This document shows positions 26,847 through 35,289 of a stretch of DNA of 48,612 nucleotides, piece after piece (position 1 is the first letter of the stretch; the number at the start of each line of letters is the position of its first letter). Under the pieces are notes generated by a model that ran no database searches, was not told where the DNA came from, and worked only from the letters and a program-made list of their open reading frames with translations. This stretch comes from Clostridia bacterium. GTDB lineage: Bacteria > Bacillota > Clostridia > UBA1212. The position numbers were made by a program, and so were the translations under genes. Where the stretch lies: the NCBI GenBank assembly GCA_017461545.1, contig JAFTXP010000014.1, positions 72,394 to 121,005 of the forward strand, given 5' to 3'.

Positions 26847-27542
26847 CTATTTGTTTTTTTTAAACAAATCAAATCTATAAGTCATTATAATTGCAAAAAA
26901 TACACACATAACAGCAAAGATGATTTCTTTATATATTATTTCTGTCGCACCAAGATTTGCAGTTATATTAATAATTGCATGAGCTAAGACACTTAAGATT
27001 ATTCCTTGCTTTTTATAAATTAGTATAGCAAATACGACACCAATACTTGTTGCATATACCATTTGCAACACTATCATTATTATATCATCATTCAAAATAT
27101 TGATTATATGAATAACTCCAAATAAAATACTGCTAAATACAATTGCTTTCCGGTCACCCCATTTTTCTTGGCATATTTTATATACACACCCTCTAAAAAT
27201 AAGTTCTTCCATTAAGCCAACGAAAAGCATTTTAACAATAACAGATAGTGTTGTTATTGTTATTGATATATTAAACGGAAAAAGATTAATGATACCCAAT
27301 ATCAAAGTAAAAGTAATAATGTATGTAATACAACTTTTATTTTTACATCTAACTTTAAAATAGTTATCTTTCTTTACAAACAATAATGCTAAAGCAACAA
27401 AAGCTACAACCGTAATCAAAGTAGCAACAAGTTCATTAACAGCAAGCATATTTACAAATATATTTCTTAATATGTTTTGGCACAAATACACCATAAATAG
27501 TATTACCGCCAATATACTATTTCTTTTGATTGTACTACTCAT
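26847..27542 (-). CDS. CPBP-family intramembrane metalloprotease
   Basis: About 231 residues with eight or so membrane helices. The CPBP (CAAX protease and bacteriocin-processing) motifs are present in order: EELIFRG (about 133-139), FGVIHI (about 166), and HAIIN (about 207). In bacteria these proteins process peptides or give self-immunity. ATG 27542 is preferred; a TTG at 27572 would add 10 residues, and neither has an ideally spaced Shine-Dalgarno. The gene lies 54 bases after the nuclease-like gene and is coupled to the CrtO-like gene. Confidence 0.88.
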   Translation of the reverse strand: MSSTIKRNSILAVILFMVYLCQNILRNIFVNMLAVNELVATLITVVAFVALALLFVKKDNYFKVRCKNKSCITYIITFTLILGIINLFPFNISITITTLSVIVKMLFVGLMEELIFRGCVYKICQEKWGDRKAIVFSSILFGVIHIINILNDDIIMIVLQMVYATSIGVVFAILIYKKQGIILSVLAHAIINITANLGATEIIYKEIIFAVMCVFFAIIMTYRFDLFKKNK

Positions 27543-27596
27543 TTTTAATATCAAAATCTCCGTAAAATTCAATTGTAAAAAAGATGATTCCGCAGT

Positions 27597-28664
27597 TTAG
27601 TCTTTTTCCTGCTCTTCTTTCACTCTTTCATACTCCGCAAGCTTCGCACGCATTTCAGCAACTCTGTCATCTGCCGCCTTCATGTTCTTTTCTTTTTTCT
27701 TATTTATAAAAATTACCGATATAACAACAACCGCAGAAGCAACAATCGCAGAAGCGATGATTATTACAATCATCAAAACTTGTGCATCGGTAAGGTCTTT
27801 CGTAACCGGAACATTTAATGTCGCAAAAACCGGCATATGATCCGACTTTGAAGAAGTGCCGACATCAAAGTTTTCAACTGTAATACCCTCTGTCACAAAA
27901 ACATTATCAATACTGCTGCCGCTTTTAAAAGTAGGTAATCCCGGATTAATTGCTCCAAAACCAAATTCAACAACTTCGTCAGGATTTGTTGAATTAACAT
28001 CGCCGGCACAGATAACAGCACAGTTATATTTTTCTTTGAGCTCGGAAAGCTGCTCGCCAAGGACTGTCAGTCCGATGTTGTTGTAATCGTACTCATCGCT
28101 TTTTGCATGCTGCGCGTGGACTGTTGCAAAAATGAATTTGCCGCCGGTTTCCTTTGATTTCAGATATATCCAGCTGCATGTACGAGGTCTTCCCTCTCTT
28201 TGTGTTCTTGTATATTCGTCCATATAACTTATGAAAGAATGATTTTCATCAGGATTATCTGACAAAGTAAACATACCGCTGTCCAGAAGCTCAAATTTGT
28301 CAGACTTATATAAGGCAAGATTATACCATGCCGCTTTAATATCTTTAAACTCTGCACTGTCCGGACTCCAGTCGGAATTTCCATAGCAGGAATAACCTTT
28401 TTGGGCAAAGCTTGATACTAAATCTTCATATGCGTATTGATTTACCTCATTAAGAGAAATCAAATCGGGAGAAAAGCCTTTGATATCATCTATAACATCA
28501 TTACGATCAGCGTTAAAAGTACCCATAATGTTATAGTGAGCGACCTTATATACAGCTTCACCGTCAGATGCTGCATAAGCAGTCAATGCCCCTGTACCGA
28601 AGTACAAAGGCATTGTAATAAAAAGCAAACAAGATAAAATGATTGAACAAACTCGTTTCTTCAT
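27597..28664 (-). CDS. Secreted, membrane-anchored endonuclease/exonuclease/phosphatase-fold protein
   Basis: A 355-residue protein. A signal peptide (residues 1 to about 32, ending AYAA) is followed by an EEP domain (about 40-285) with the family landmarks HYNIMG, LNEVN, TVHAQHA, AGDVNST, SIDNVFV and SKSDHMPV, so catalytic Asp/Asn/His residues are intact. A single membrane helix (about 297-320) and a charged, coiled-coil-like cytoplasmic tail rich in Lys/Glu come after it. Substrate could be DNA, RNA or a phospholipid/phosphosugar. It starts 18 bases after the proS stop and is probably cotranscribed with it. Confidence 0.87.
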   Translation of the reverse strand: MKKRVCSIILSCLLFITMPLYFGTGALTAYAASDGEAVYKVAHYNIMGTFNADRNDVIDDIKGFSPDLISLNEVNQYAYEDLVSSFAQKGYSCYGNSDWSPDSAEFKDIKAAWYNLALYKSDKFELLDSGMFTLSDNPDENHSFISYMDEYTRTQREGRPRTCSWIYLKSKETGGKFIFATVHAQHAKSDEYDYNNIGLTVLGEQLSELKEKYNCAVICAGDVNSTNPDEVVEFGFGAINPGLPTFKSGSSIDNVFVTEGITVENFDVGTSSKSDHMPVFATLNVPVTKDLTDAQVLMIVIIIASAIVASAVVVISVIFINKKKEKNMKAADDRVAEMRAKLAEYERVKEEQEKD

Positions 28665-28682
28665 AGATTTTCTTTCCGTATA

Positions 28683-30125
28683 TCAATAAGCTTTGCCCCA
28701 GATAACAAGCTTTTTAGCAGGCTTTCCGCAGCATACGCACTTGTCGTCAATCGCTTCTGCGTCAAAAGGCATACATCTCGAAGTCGCTGTAGTATCCTCT
28801 TTAATCTTGAGCTCACAGTCAAGCTCGCCGCACCACATAGCCTTTATGAATCCGGGCTTCTCCTCTACTGTCTGCTTAAACTCGTCGTAGTCATGAGCTT
28901 CGTAGATTCTGCTTTCGAGTCTTTCCAGAGCTTTCTCATACATATTGTCGTGAACAGCTTTAAGAAGTTTTTCAAGCTCGTCCTCAATATTATCAAGAGA
29001 AACAGCAATCTTTTCGTTTGTGTCACGGCGGACAAGTACGCACTGATTGTTCTCTATATCACGGGGACCGAGTTCGAGTCTCACGGGAACGCCTTTCATC
29101 TCGTACTCTGCAAACTTCCAACCGGGCATTTTGTCCGAATCGTCAACTTTTACACGGAACTTGGAAGCAAGTCTTGCTTTGACCTCGTTAGCCTTATCGA
29201 GAACACCCTCTTTATGCATAGCAATCGGAACAATGATTGTCTGAATAGGCGCAATCGCAGGCGGAAGAATAAGTCCGTTATCATCGCCGTGTACCATGAT
29301 GATAGCACCGATTGTACGTGTACTCATACCCCACGATGTCTCATGAACATACTTTTGAGTATTATCCTTATCGGTAAACTGAATATCAAAAGCCTTTGCA
29401 AAGCCGTCACCGAAATTGTGGCTTGTACCTGACTGGAGAGCTTTACCGTCTTTCATCATGGACTCAATCGTGTATGTAGCATTTGCACCGGCAAATTTTT
29501 CTTTGTCAGTCTTACGTCCCTTTATAACAGGAATCGCAAGGGCATCTTTGTAGAAGTCAGCGTATACATTAAGCATTCTTACCGTCTCTTCTTCAGCCTC
29601 TTCAGCCGTAGCGTGTACGGTGTGACCTTCCTGCCAATAGAATTCGAGTGAACGGAGGAAAGGTCTTGTGGTCTTTTCCCATCTGACAACACTTACCCAT
29701 TGATTGTAGAGCTTCGGCAAATCCCTGTATGACTGGACAATGTTTGAGAAGTGATCGCAGAACAATGTCTCCGATGTAGGTCTTACGCAAAGTCTCTCTG
29801 TGAGTTCTTCCGAACCGCCGTGTGTAACCCATGCAACCTCAGGTGCAAAACCTTCGACATGATCCTTTTCCTTCTGAAGAAGACTTTCCGGAATAAACAT
29901 AGGCATAGCAACGTTTTCGTGTCCGGTCTCTTTGAACTTTCCGTCAAGGATTCTCTGAATATTTTCCCATATAGCAAAGCCGTAAGGTCTGAGTATCATA
30001 CAGCCTCTTACGCTTGAATAATCAATAAGTTCAGCTTTTAAAACAACATCTGTGTACCATTTTGCAAAATCTTCATCCATGGAAGTAATGGCCTCGACCA
30101 TTTTTGATTTATTATCTTTTCCCAT
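28683..30125 (-). CDS. proS: Prolyl-tRNA synthetase, short (archaeal/eukaryal-like, type 3) form
   Basis: A 480-residue class II synthetase. Class II motifs are seen in [36 protein letters not shown] and the ATP/proline-site block ending [17 protein letters not shown]. The C-terminal extension has zinc-ligand cysteines in [10 protein letters not shown] and ends in Tyr, typical of ProS type 3; there is no editing (INS) domain. ATG 30125 has GGAGG five bases upstream and lies under a promoter at 30166-30194. No T-box fits between that promoter and the start. Confidence 0.97.
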   Translation of the reverse strand: MGKDNKSKMVEAITSMDEDFAKWYTDVVLKAELIDYSSVRGCMILRPYGFAIWENIQRILDGKFKETGHENVAMPMFIPESLLQKEKDHVEGFAPEVAWVTHGGSEELTERLCVRPTSETLFCDHFSNIVQSYRDLPKLYNQWVSVVRWEKTTRPFLRSLEFYWQEGHTVHATAEEAEEETVRMLNVYADFYKDALAIPVIKGRKTDKEKFAGANATYTIESMMKDGKALQSGTSHNFGDGFAKAFDIQFTDKDNTQKYVHETSWGMSTRTIGAIIMVHGDDNGLILPPAIAPIQTIIVPIAMHKEGVLDKANEVKARLASKFRVKVDDSDKMPGWKFAEYEMKGVPVRLELGPRDIENNQCVLVRRDTNEKIAVSLDNIEDELEKLLKAVHDNMYEKALERLESRIYEAHDYDEFKQTVEEKPGFIKAMWCGELDCELKIKEDTTATSRCMPFDAEAIDDKCVCCGKPAKKLVIWGKAY

Positions 30126-30165
30126 AGTGACCTCCAAACAACTTTGTAGTAGAATAACTTAAACA

Positions 30166-30194
30166 ATTATAGTCGAAACAAGCTTTATTGTAAA
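30166..30194 (-). promoter_or_regulatory. Promoter of proS
   Basis: On the minus strand TTTACA (complement of 30189-30194) and consensus TATAAT (complement of 30166-30171), spaced 17 bases, with a short leader of about 35 bases. Confidence 0.75.
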
Positions 30195-30320
30195 CCGTTT
30201 AATGCCTTAAAATATTTTTTTGAAGGAAATTTTATGGGTAAACCGCTAAACTGTCAGGAATCATCTATTTATCAGACGTCGTAACTCTTATCCGGCGGAG
30301 AGGATATAAATAAGTAAAAA

Positions 30321-30365
30321 AATTTTCAACAGCAAATCCTACAAAAAAGGTTTTGCTGTTGAAAA
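30321..30365 (-). terminator. Intrinsic terminator of spoIVA
   Basis: TTTTCAACAGCAAA (30323-30336) pairs with TTTGCTGTTGAAAA (30352-30365), then a mismatch and CCT/AGG near the loop. On the minus strand it ends in a run of eight T (complement of 30317-30324). It lies just after the spoIVA stop. Confidence 0.85.
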
Positions 30366-30370
30366 ATATG

Positions 30371-31852
30371 TCACAAAATAATACAAACCAAACCGCTGCT
30401 GCCTTCATTGATGACACGTTCTACGGTGTCACGGAGTTTTAGACGCTCCTCCTCCGGCATTGAATTGAGTTTTGTCTGTAAGCCTTCGCTCATCAGCTCG
30501 TTAAGGGGCTTTCCGAAAAGGTTTGATGACCAGATCTGTGTGGGCTCTTCTTCGAATTCGCTGAGAATTCTGTTGACAAGCTCCTCAGATTGCTTTTCCG
30601 TGCCCACAAACGGCGATATTTCTGTTTCTATCGAAGCTTTCATCAAATGAATTGACGGAGCCTTGGCGCGCAATTTGACACCGAATCTTGAGCCCTGCTT
30701 AACTATCTCCGGCTCTTCAAACTCCATTTCCTCCATTGTTGGCATTACGATGCCGTAACCTTTGAGTTCAACTTCGCGGAGTGCATATTCGAGTCTTTCA
30801 TGTTCTCTCTTGATTCTGCCCAAATCCTTAATCATTGAAATAAGCGCTTTGTCATCGGTAATATCAAGACCCGATCTGTCAGAAAGAATTTTATAGAACA
30901 GTTCATCGGGCATTGAAACTTCGATTACAGCTGTGCCGCTTCCTGCGTCAAGCTTAGTTATAATTGCCTGTTTGATAAAACCGTATTCGGAAAGTTTCTC
31001 TGTACAGCCCGCAACGGTTCTGAATTTGTCGGCATCGCAGAACGCCTCTTTTATTGCATCCACGAGAAGCATTTTCAGGTTTTCGTCATAGCCGAGGCTC
31101 TCCATCCACTGCGGAACGTTTATACCGATTTCGCATACGGGAAACTCATATAAAATGGTTTTCATGATTTCATTGATATCCTGTGAATCCATCATGCTGC
31201 AATTGATCGGAATTACCGGTACTGAAAATCTTTCTTCGAGCTGGCTCTTTAAAGCGGCAGTTGCGTCGCTCTCAGGGTCTACACAGTTCAATAATACAGC
31301 AAAAGGCTTTCCGGTTTTCTTCATTTCATTTATGACATTTTCCTCTGCCTTAAGATAATCTTCACGGGGAATGTCTGTAATGCTTCCGTCTGTTGTTATT
31401 ACAATGCCTATCGTTGAGTGTTCATTTATAACTTTTTGTGTACCGATTTCAGCAGCTTCTCCGAAAGGAATCTTTTCGTCAAACCACGGTGTATCTACCA
31501 TTCTCGGCACATCATTTTCAAGGTGTCCGAGTGCGTTATCAACAAGATATCCTACGCAGTCAACGAGTCTTACCCGCATCTCGATGCTATCGCCCACAAC
31601 AATGCTTGCCGCTTCGTTCGGTACGAATTTCGGCTCTGTCGTCATGATTGTTTTTCCGGCTGCGCTCTGCGGCAATTCATCGATTGCCCTGTCCCTCTCA
31701 TATGTATCGGCAATATTCGGAATAACCAACAAATCCATGAATCGCTTAATAAAAGTTGACTTTCCTGTTCTAACCGGACCTACAACACCGATATAGATAT
31801 CGCCTTTAGTTCTCTCTGCAATTTGCTGGTATATATCGTATCTATCCACCAT
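30371..31852 (-). CDS. spoIVA: Stage IV sporulation protein A (spore coat ATPase)
   Basis: A 493-residue TRAFAC-related ATPase that polymerises on the forespore surface as the base of the spore coat. It starts MVDRYDIYQQIAERTKGDIYIG, with Walker A GPVRTGKST near residues 25-33, MTTEPKFVP near 71, and the conserved hydrophobic end GLVCIIL. Length equals the Bacillus protein. The ATG has GAGGAGG upstream. Presence of an intact copy indicates an endospore-forming lineage. In Bacillus subtilis it is expressed from SigE in the mother cell. Confidence 0.97.
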   Translation of the reverse strand: MVDRYDIYQQIAERTKGDIYIGVVGPVRTGKSTFIKRFMDLLVIPNIADTYERDRAIDELPQSAAGKTIMTTEPKFVPNEAASIVVGDSIEMRVRLVDCVGYLVDNALGHLENDVPRMVDTPWFDEKIPFGEAAEIGTQKVINEHSTIGIVITTDGSITDIPREDYLKAEENVINEMKKTGKPFAVLLNCVDPESDATAALKSQLEERFSVPVIPINCSMMDSQDINEIMKTILYEFPVCEIGINVPQWMESLGYDENLKMLLVDAIKEAFCDADKFRTVAGCTEKLSEYGFIKQAIITKLDAGSGTAVIEVSMPDELFYKILSDRSGLDITDDKALISMIKDLGRIKREHERLEYALREVELKGYGIVMPTMEEMEFEEPEIVKQGSRFGVKLRAKAPSIHLMKASIETEISPFVGTEKQSEELVNRILSEFEEEPTQIWSSNLFGKPLNELMSEGLQTKLNSMPEEERLKLRDTVERVINEGSSGLVCIIL

Positions 31853-31931
31853 ACAACCTCCTCAAGTTAATTATGTGTTAAATTTTATGTTCCGGCGTCA
31901 TATTTTTACCGCGGGGAACTTGTTTTCACTA

Positions 31932-31960
31932 ATTTATATGAGGGTTGTCGCTTAATATTA
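31932..31960 (-). promoter_or_regulatory. Possible SigE-type promoter of spoIVA
   Basis: On the minus strand TAATATT (complement of 31954-31960) matches the SigE -35 KMATATW, and CATATAAAT (complement of 31932-31940) resembles CATACAHT. The 13-base spacing is one shorter than usual. Confidence 0.35.
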
Positions 31961-32046
31961 CTTTTTTTAAACATTTTTCGGCGTGAGGAATATCAGAGGC
32001 AAAAACAGGGAATTCTAACTGCATCAATTAAAAAGGAAGTGAGACT

Positions 32047-32715
32047 GTGTTTAAACACGAAAAACAGTTATTTCACCCTGTAGCGGTGGAAAAACCGAAT
32101 CCCCAATATGCCGCGCTTCTTCAGGAGCAGCTTGGCGGAGGTAACGGTGAACTTAAAGCGGCGATGCAGTATATGTCGCAGAGCTTCAGAATTAAAGACC
32201 CGGAAATCAAGGATCTTTTTATGGATATTGCGGCCGAAGAACTCAGCCATCTTGAAATGATTTCCCAGACAATCAATCTTTTAAACGGTCACTACGTCGA
32301 TGCACTTTCGGTGCCGGCCGGCGAAATACAGACACACGTTCAATTGGGACTCAATCCCGGGCTTGTAAATGCATCGGGTTATTCGTGGACAGGCGACTAC
32401 GTAACCGTCACAGGCGATTTATGCGCCGACCTGCTATCAAATATCGCGTCTGAACAGCGTGCAAAAGTAGTCTACGAGTACCTATACCGTCAGATCAGCG
32501 ACAAAAAAGTTAAAGAAACAATTGATTTTCTTTTAAATCGTGAAGAAGCCCATAACGCCATGTTCCGCGAAGCATTTAATAAAGTCCAGAATTCAGGGTC
32601 AAACCAAGACTTCGGAACAACAAAGGCGGCAAAAATGTATTTCAGCCTCTCTGAACCGTCACCGGAAAACAGCCGATTTACGGAGATAAACGGAAAGCCG
32701 CCGTCGTTTTCCTGA
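32047..32715 (+). CDS. Manganese catalase / CotJC-family protein
   Basis: A 222-residue ferritin-like di-manganese protein. Metal ligands are visible as Glu in GELKAAMQYM (about 36), Glu and His in AEELSHLEM (about 65-69), Glu in ASEQRAKVVYEYL (about 139) and Glu/His in NREEAHNAMF (about 172). The family degrades hydrogen peroxide; spore-coat CotJC belongs to it, and the divergent spoIVA gene supports a spore-coat role (inference). GTG start with AAGGAAG upstream. Confidence 0.9.
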   Translation: MFKHEKQLFHPVAVEKPNPQYAALLQEQLGGGNGELKAAMQYMSQSFRIKDPEIKDLFMDIAAEELSHLEMISQTINLLNGHYVDALSVPAGEIQTHVQLGLNPGLVNASGYSWTGDYVTVTGDLCADLLSNIASEQRAKVVYEYLYRQISDKKVKETIDFLLNREEAHNAMFREAFNKVQNSGSNQDFGTTKAAKMYFSLSEPSPENSRFTEINGKPPSFS

Positions 32716-32725
32716 CATTAAAAAT

Positions 32726-32744
32726 TTCCCGGCACAGCCGGGAA
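32726..32744. other. Compact GC hairpin after the Mn-catalase gene
   Basis: TTCCCGGC (32726-32733) and GCCGGGAA (32737-32744) form an 8-bp perfect stem with a 3-nt loop, 10 bases after the stop. On the plus strand no T-run follows, so it may only stabilise the 3' end; on the minus strand ATTTTTAA follows, so it could back up the aro terminator. Confidence 0.6.
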
Positions 32745-32761
32745 TACATATAAAACAAAAT

Positions 32762-32820
32762 AACCTCCTGTGATGATAAATACTGTAGGTTTGCTGACCG
32801 CAGAAAAATCACAGGAGGTT
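32762..32820 (-). terminator. Terminator of the aromatic amino acid operon
   Basis: AACCTCCTGTGAT (32762-32774) and ATCACAGGAGGTT (32808-32820) are perfect 13-bp complements, with a smaller stem inside the 33-base loop. On the minus strand it is followed by the T-rich TTATTTTGTTTTAT. It lies 21 bases after the aroEK stop. Confidence 0.8.
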
Positions 32821-32841
32821 TCAATGAACAAAACGATTATA

Positions 32842-34125
32842 TCAAATTTTCATATTGTCTGTCGATGTTTTTTCACATATCTTTTTTGCACATTCAGTTG
32901 CAACTTCTTCCGATATTCCGTTTTCCGAATACGGAACCTCTATACAGATATCAGACCATGCTTCGTACTTCTCTTTCCGCTGTTCAAAAAGTACTTCTAC
33001 AGATGTCTTCTGAGAAAGGGGTCTACCCTCCGTAGGCAAATTACTGAGAGGTCGTTTTACATAACAAACGGTGCTGTTGCACTTTACGGGGAAAAGATTT
33101 TCCTCACGTGTAACAACGCCTCCGCCCGTTGCAATCACAATACCGCTTTTAGCACAAAATTCAGCCGTTATCTGCGTTTCGACTTTTCTGAAGTAATCTT
33201 CTCCGTCTTTTGCAAAAATTTCCGGAATCGGTCTGTTTTCACGCGCCTCTATTGCCTTATCAATATCGACAAACTGCTTTCCGAGCATTTCCGCAACTTT
33301 GCTTCCGATGTAGCTTTTACCGCAGCCAGGCATACCTATCAGAACAATATTTTTTGTCTGAGATTCTACTGCATCCGTGACCCTATCGATAACATCCGAC
33401 GAAATCACCTTGCCCGTAAAAAACTCGCCGGCTTTAATTCCCTGCGCAGAAAGCATATAAAGACCGTTTGCTGTTTTCAAACCGCACTTTCGGGCGTCAA
33501 ACAGAAGCTTTGTAACCGACGGATTGTAAATAATATCCACAACCGCCTCGCATTTGCCGAATTTCGCAACTTCAACGGGAGCATCAAAAATATCCGGATA
33601 CATTCCCACAGGAGTTGTATTTATTATTATTTCAGTATCACCGCACTCGGAATAAACGTTGTTATAGTTGATTTCGCCGTTTCGCGACACGGATACTATA
33701 TTCTTCGCTTTAAGGACTTTGAGGGCATATACAACCATTTTTGCAGCTCCTCCTGTACCTAAAACAAGACAACTCTTTCCTTCCGGGTCAATTCCGTTTT
33801 TATTAAGCAAGGCAATAAAACCAAAATAGTCTGTATTGTATCCGTAAATCTTTCCGTCTTTTCTTACAAGAGTATTTACAGCACCGATTTCACGTGCTTC
33901 TTCAGACAAAATATCGGCGCATCTGAAAGCATTCTGCTTGTACGGGATTGTAACATTTATACAGTCATAATCACCGTTTTTTATAAAGTCATCTGCATTT
34001 TCAGGTTCTGCCTCGAACAATTCATAGCTGTAATCACCCACAAATGAATGAATCAACGGAGAAAAAGAATGACCGAGACGGCGGCCTAAAAGGCCGCAGC
34101 AAAGCTCACTTTCAGCTTTATTCAT
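32842..34125 (-). CDS. aroEK: Bifunctional shikimate dehydrogenase / shikimate kinase fusion
   Basis: A 427-residue fusion. Residues 1 to about 255 are AroE: shikimate-binding GHSFSPLIHS, catalytic Lys in NVTIPYK, Asp in YGYNTDYFGF, NADP loop GTGGAAK. Residues about 260-427 are AroK: Walker A GMPGCGKS, DIDKAIE, DYFRKVE, GGGVV, and the lid Arg in EGRPLSQ. Both active sites look complete, so one chain turns 3-dehydroshikimate into shikimate 3-phosphate. Its ATG overlaps the pheA stop by four bases, and it is the last gene of the operon. Confidence 0.95.
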   Translation of the reverse strand: MNKAESELCCGLLGRRLGHSFSPLIHSFVGDYSYELFEAEPENADDFIKNGDYDCINVTIPYKQNAFRCADILSEEAREIGAVNTLVRKDGKIYGYNTDYFGFIALLNKNGIDPEGKSCLVLGTGGAAKMVVYALKVLKAKNIVSVSRNGEINYNNVYSECGDTEIIINTTPVGMYPDIFDAPVEVAKFGKCEAVVDIIYNPSVTKLLFDARKCGLKTANGLYMLSAQGIKAGEFFTGKVISSDVIDRVTDAVESQTKNIVLIGMPGCGKSYIGSKVAEMLGKQFVDIDKAIEARENRPIPEIFAKDGEDYFRKVETQITAEFCAKSGIVIATGGGVVTREENLFPVKCNSTVCYVKRPLSNLPTEGRPLSQKTSVEVLFEQRKEKYEAWSDICIEVPYSENGISEEVATECAKKICEKTSTDNMKI

Positions 34126-35264
34126 ATAACCTCCGAGTATGTACCGAAGTATCGGAAGCCTTCAACACTGTTTTCAAGCTCTGCAAGCATCTTGCCGAAG
34201 CGTTCGTCATATACCGAAGCCTCGAAATCAAAATAGAACGAGAATTCAAAGTCTCTCCCCGGAATCGGACGGCTTTCAATTTTGAGCAAGTTCAATCCGA
34301 GGGCATTGAATTTCGAAATTACACCGTAAAGGCTTCCCGGCTTGTGTGATGTAACAATCATAATACTTGTTCTGTCAGCTCCCGGATAAATTTCAAGATT
34401 CTTTGAAATACAAATAAATCTCGTATAGTTATTGCTGCTGTCCTGTACACATTCTGCAAGGCATTTGAGATTGTATAGTTCTACACATGCTCTTGAAGAA
34501 AGCGCTGCAACATCATTTCTGTCAGACTCTGCAACCATCTTTGCTGCAGTAGCCGTATTTTCGCAAATTGTGATTTTTACATGAGGAATTGTTTTTAAGA
34601 ATTCCGAGCACTGTGAAATAGCTTGTTCGTGTGAGAAGATCTCTTTTATCTCAGAAATTTTCACATCATTTTTTGCGAGTAAATTGTGATCGACTTTGAC
34701 ACGAGCGCTTCTTACGATATTGAAATTATGCTTAATCATCATATCGTATACTTTATTTACCGAACCTGCGATACTGTTCTCTATCGGCAAAATACCGTAT
34801 TTGCAAAGACCTTTTTCAACAGCATTAAACACACCGTCCCAGTTATTAAAATACATAATCTGCGGACATTCGAAAAGTTTTGTACACGCCATCTGCGAGT
34901 AAGCACCCTCTACACCCTGACATGCAACAATTGCACTTTTGGGGAAAACTTTGCTTGTTGAGTCAAGCGCCGCATTTGCCTTTTCTCTCAACTCAGAGTT
35001 CGGATACAAAATACCGTGCTGATATGATTTGCTGAGTTCCATAATTGTCGAATACAATACTGATGTATAGTCGCCGCAAGACTCTCCTGCAATGTCGGAA
35101 ACTCTCAAAAGAAGGTCTCTTTCTCTTGCCGGATCATAGATTGCTTTTCCGTTTTCTTTTTTGTACGCAGCAATATCGGATGAAATTTCCATTCTTTTCT
35201 TAAAAAGTTTTACAAGGCTTTCGTCGATTTCATCAATTTCGTTTCTTAATTTCTCAATACTCAT
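34122..35264 (-). CDS. pheA: Bifunctional chorismate mutase / prephenate dehydratase (P-protein)
   Basis: A 380-residue enzyme committing chorismate to phenylalanine. The AroQ-type chorismate mutase covers about 1-85 (RNEIDEIDESLVKLFKKRM...), the prephenate dehydratase about 108-285 (GVEGAYSQMA, PIENSIAGSV, SSNNYTRFICI) and the ACT domain about 293-375 (HKPGSLYGVISKF, ESRPIPGRDFEFSFYFDF) for feedback by phenylalanine. ATG 35264 has GGAGGAAC upstream and is preferred over an in-frame TTG at 35279. It overlaps aroEK. Confidence 0.96.
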   Translation of the reverse strand: MSIEKLRNEIDEIDESLVKLFKKRMEISSDIAAYKKENGKAIYDPARERDLLLRVSDIAGESCGDYTSVLYSTIMELSKSYQHGILYPNSELREKANAALDSTSKVFPKSAIVACQGVEGAYSQMACTKLFECPQIMYFNNWDGVFNAVEKGLCKYGILPIENSIAGSVNKVYDMMIKHNFNIVRSARVKVDHNLLAKNDVKISEIKEIFSHEQAISQCSEFLKTIPHVKITICENTATAAKMVAESDRNDVAALSSRACVELYNLKCLAECVQDSSNNYTRFICISKNLEIYPGADRTSIMIVTSHKPGSLYGVISKFNALGLNLLKIESRPIPGRDFEFSFYFDFEASVYDERFGKMLAELENSVEGFRYFGTYSEVI

Positions 35265-35289
35265 TTTGTTCCTCCACAAGTAAAATATA

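Noticed and set aside
28893..29432. 179-codon plus-strand frame
   Set aside because: It is a shadow antisense to proS, with no ribosome binding site and no recognisable domain.
30126..30322. T-box or other leader RNA upstream of proS
   Set aside because: The promoter at 30166-30194 leaves only about 35 bases of leader, and the rest is the spoIVA downstream region.
32770..33762. Long plus-strand open frame (330 codons) with an AGGAGG and ATG at its start region
   Set aside because: It is antisense to the well-defined aroEK gene. Its apparent ribosome binding site is an arm of the aro terminator, and the translation has no recognisable family and is Cys/Phe/Arg-rich as antisense frames are.
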